From Chitinophagaceae bacterium (GTDB taxonomy: Bacteria; Bacteroidota; Bacteroidia; Chitinophagales; Chitinophagaceae): a stretch of 7,502 nt of DNA. Both the position numbers and the translations under genes were made by a program. Position 1 is the first letter of the stretch. Every line of letters starts with the position of its first letter. Location of the stretch: contig JAICHT010000172.1 in assembly GCA_025924755.1 (NCBI GenBank), positions 1-7,502 of the forward strand, written 5' to 3'. Below, piece by piece: positions 7,409 through 7,502 of this stretch. The notes under the pieces were generated by a model. It was given only the letters and a program-made list of their open reading frames with translations. It had not been told where the DNA came from and ran no database searches.

Positions 7409-7502
7409 CTATTTTTTTGAATATTGTTCCATTAATTGGTAACGGTCTGCATGTTGTTCGGGCACTACCCTGGTATTAACATCGATATGCATTACCGGAA
7501 CC
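7409..7502 (-). CDS. C-terminal end of an upstream gene, probably a third type-B carboxylesterase (partial)
   Basis: From the window edge one minus-strand frame is open for 30 codons and ends with TAG at 7411-7409. The peptide has coding character and ends HADRYQLMEQYSKK. The pattern near its start (VPVMHIDVNTRVVPEQ) lines up with the tails of the two downstream esterases: QIMILGVKQEAEPLPD in the 513-aa enzyme and ATMIFDNQSVVRNHPD in the 541-aa enzyme. In each, a Met-hydrophobic strand is followed about ten residues later by Pro and a short helix. The position 53 bp upstream of an esterase gene on the same strand supports a related product. The family call rests on about 25 residues and context, so it is tentative. 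That a gene ends here is much more secure. Confidence 0.5.
   Translation of the reverse strand, partial: VPVMHIDVNTRVVPEQHADRYQLMEQYSKK

Noticed and set aside
1..7502. Search for CRISPR arrays, tRNA or rRNA genes, insertion sequences, long direct repeats or a toxin-antitoxin or defence system
   Set aside because: By reading both strands I found no repeat-spacer pattern, tRNA cloverleaf, transposase motif or defence-domain protein. The coding sequence is fully explained by the exporter and esterase genes.

Overview
The window looks like a chromosomal segment of a Bacteroidota bacterium, most likely near Chitinophagaceae. I base this on moderate GC, A-rich start regions without Shine-Dalgarno motifs, and protein style; I could not run a search. 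It holds two gene blocks that converge tail to tail.

Left block, plus strand (1-4050): the distal part of a YbhGFSR-type drug or small-molecule efflux operon. The last codons of what is probably the HlyD/YbhG membrane-fusion protein (1-33) are followed by two separate ABC ATPases (36-953 and 956-1702). These correspond to the N- and C-terminal halves of the fused proteobacterial YbhF. After a 123-bp gap come two ABC-2 membrane permeases (1826-2932 and 2929-4050) that overlap by ATGA. Together they would form a heterodimeric ATPase on a heterodimeric six-helix permease pair, joined to an adaptor and presumably a TolC-like outer-membrane channel encoded outside the window. The two ATPases are complementary in their defects. 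The first lacks the Q-loop Gln and the switch His but keeps LSGG; the second keeps both but has LPLGW in place of LSGGQ. One ATP site should therefore be catalytic and the other degenerate.

Right block, minus strand (7502-4053): a run of exported type-B carboxylesterases (alpha/beta hydrolases). Two are complete (7355-5730, 541 aa; 5594-4053, 513 aa), each with a signal peptide and an intact Ser-Glu-His triad. Upstream is the last 30 codons of another protein (7502-7409), whose tail resembles the ends of the two esterases and is probably a third member. A long hairpin (5654-5695) lies between the two complete esterases and probably terminates or attenuates transcription on the minus strand.

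The two blocks are separated by only 2 bases at 4051-4052, leaving no room for a terminator between them. Nothing in the sequence links the exporter and the esterases functionally. I see no RNA genes, insertion sequences, CRISPR or phage features. The window reads as ordinary accessory metabolism and efflux; the most interesting point is the asymmetry of the split ATPase pair.
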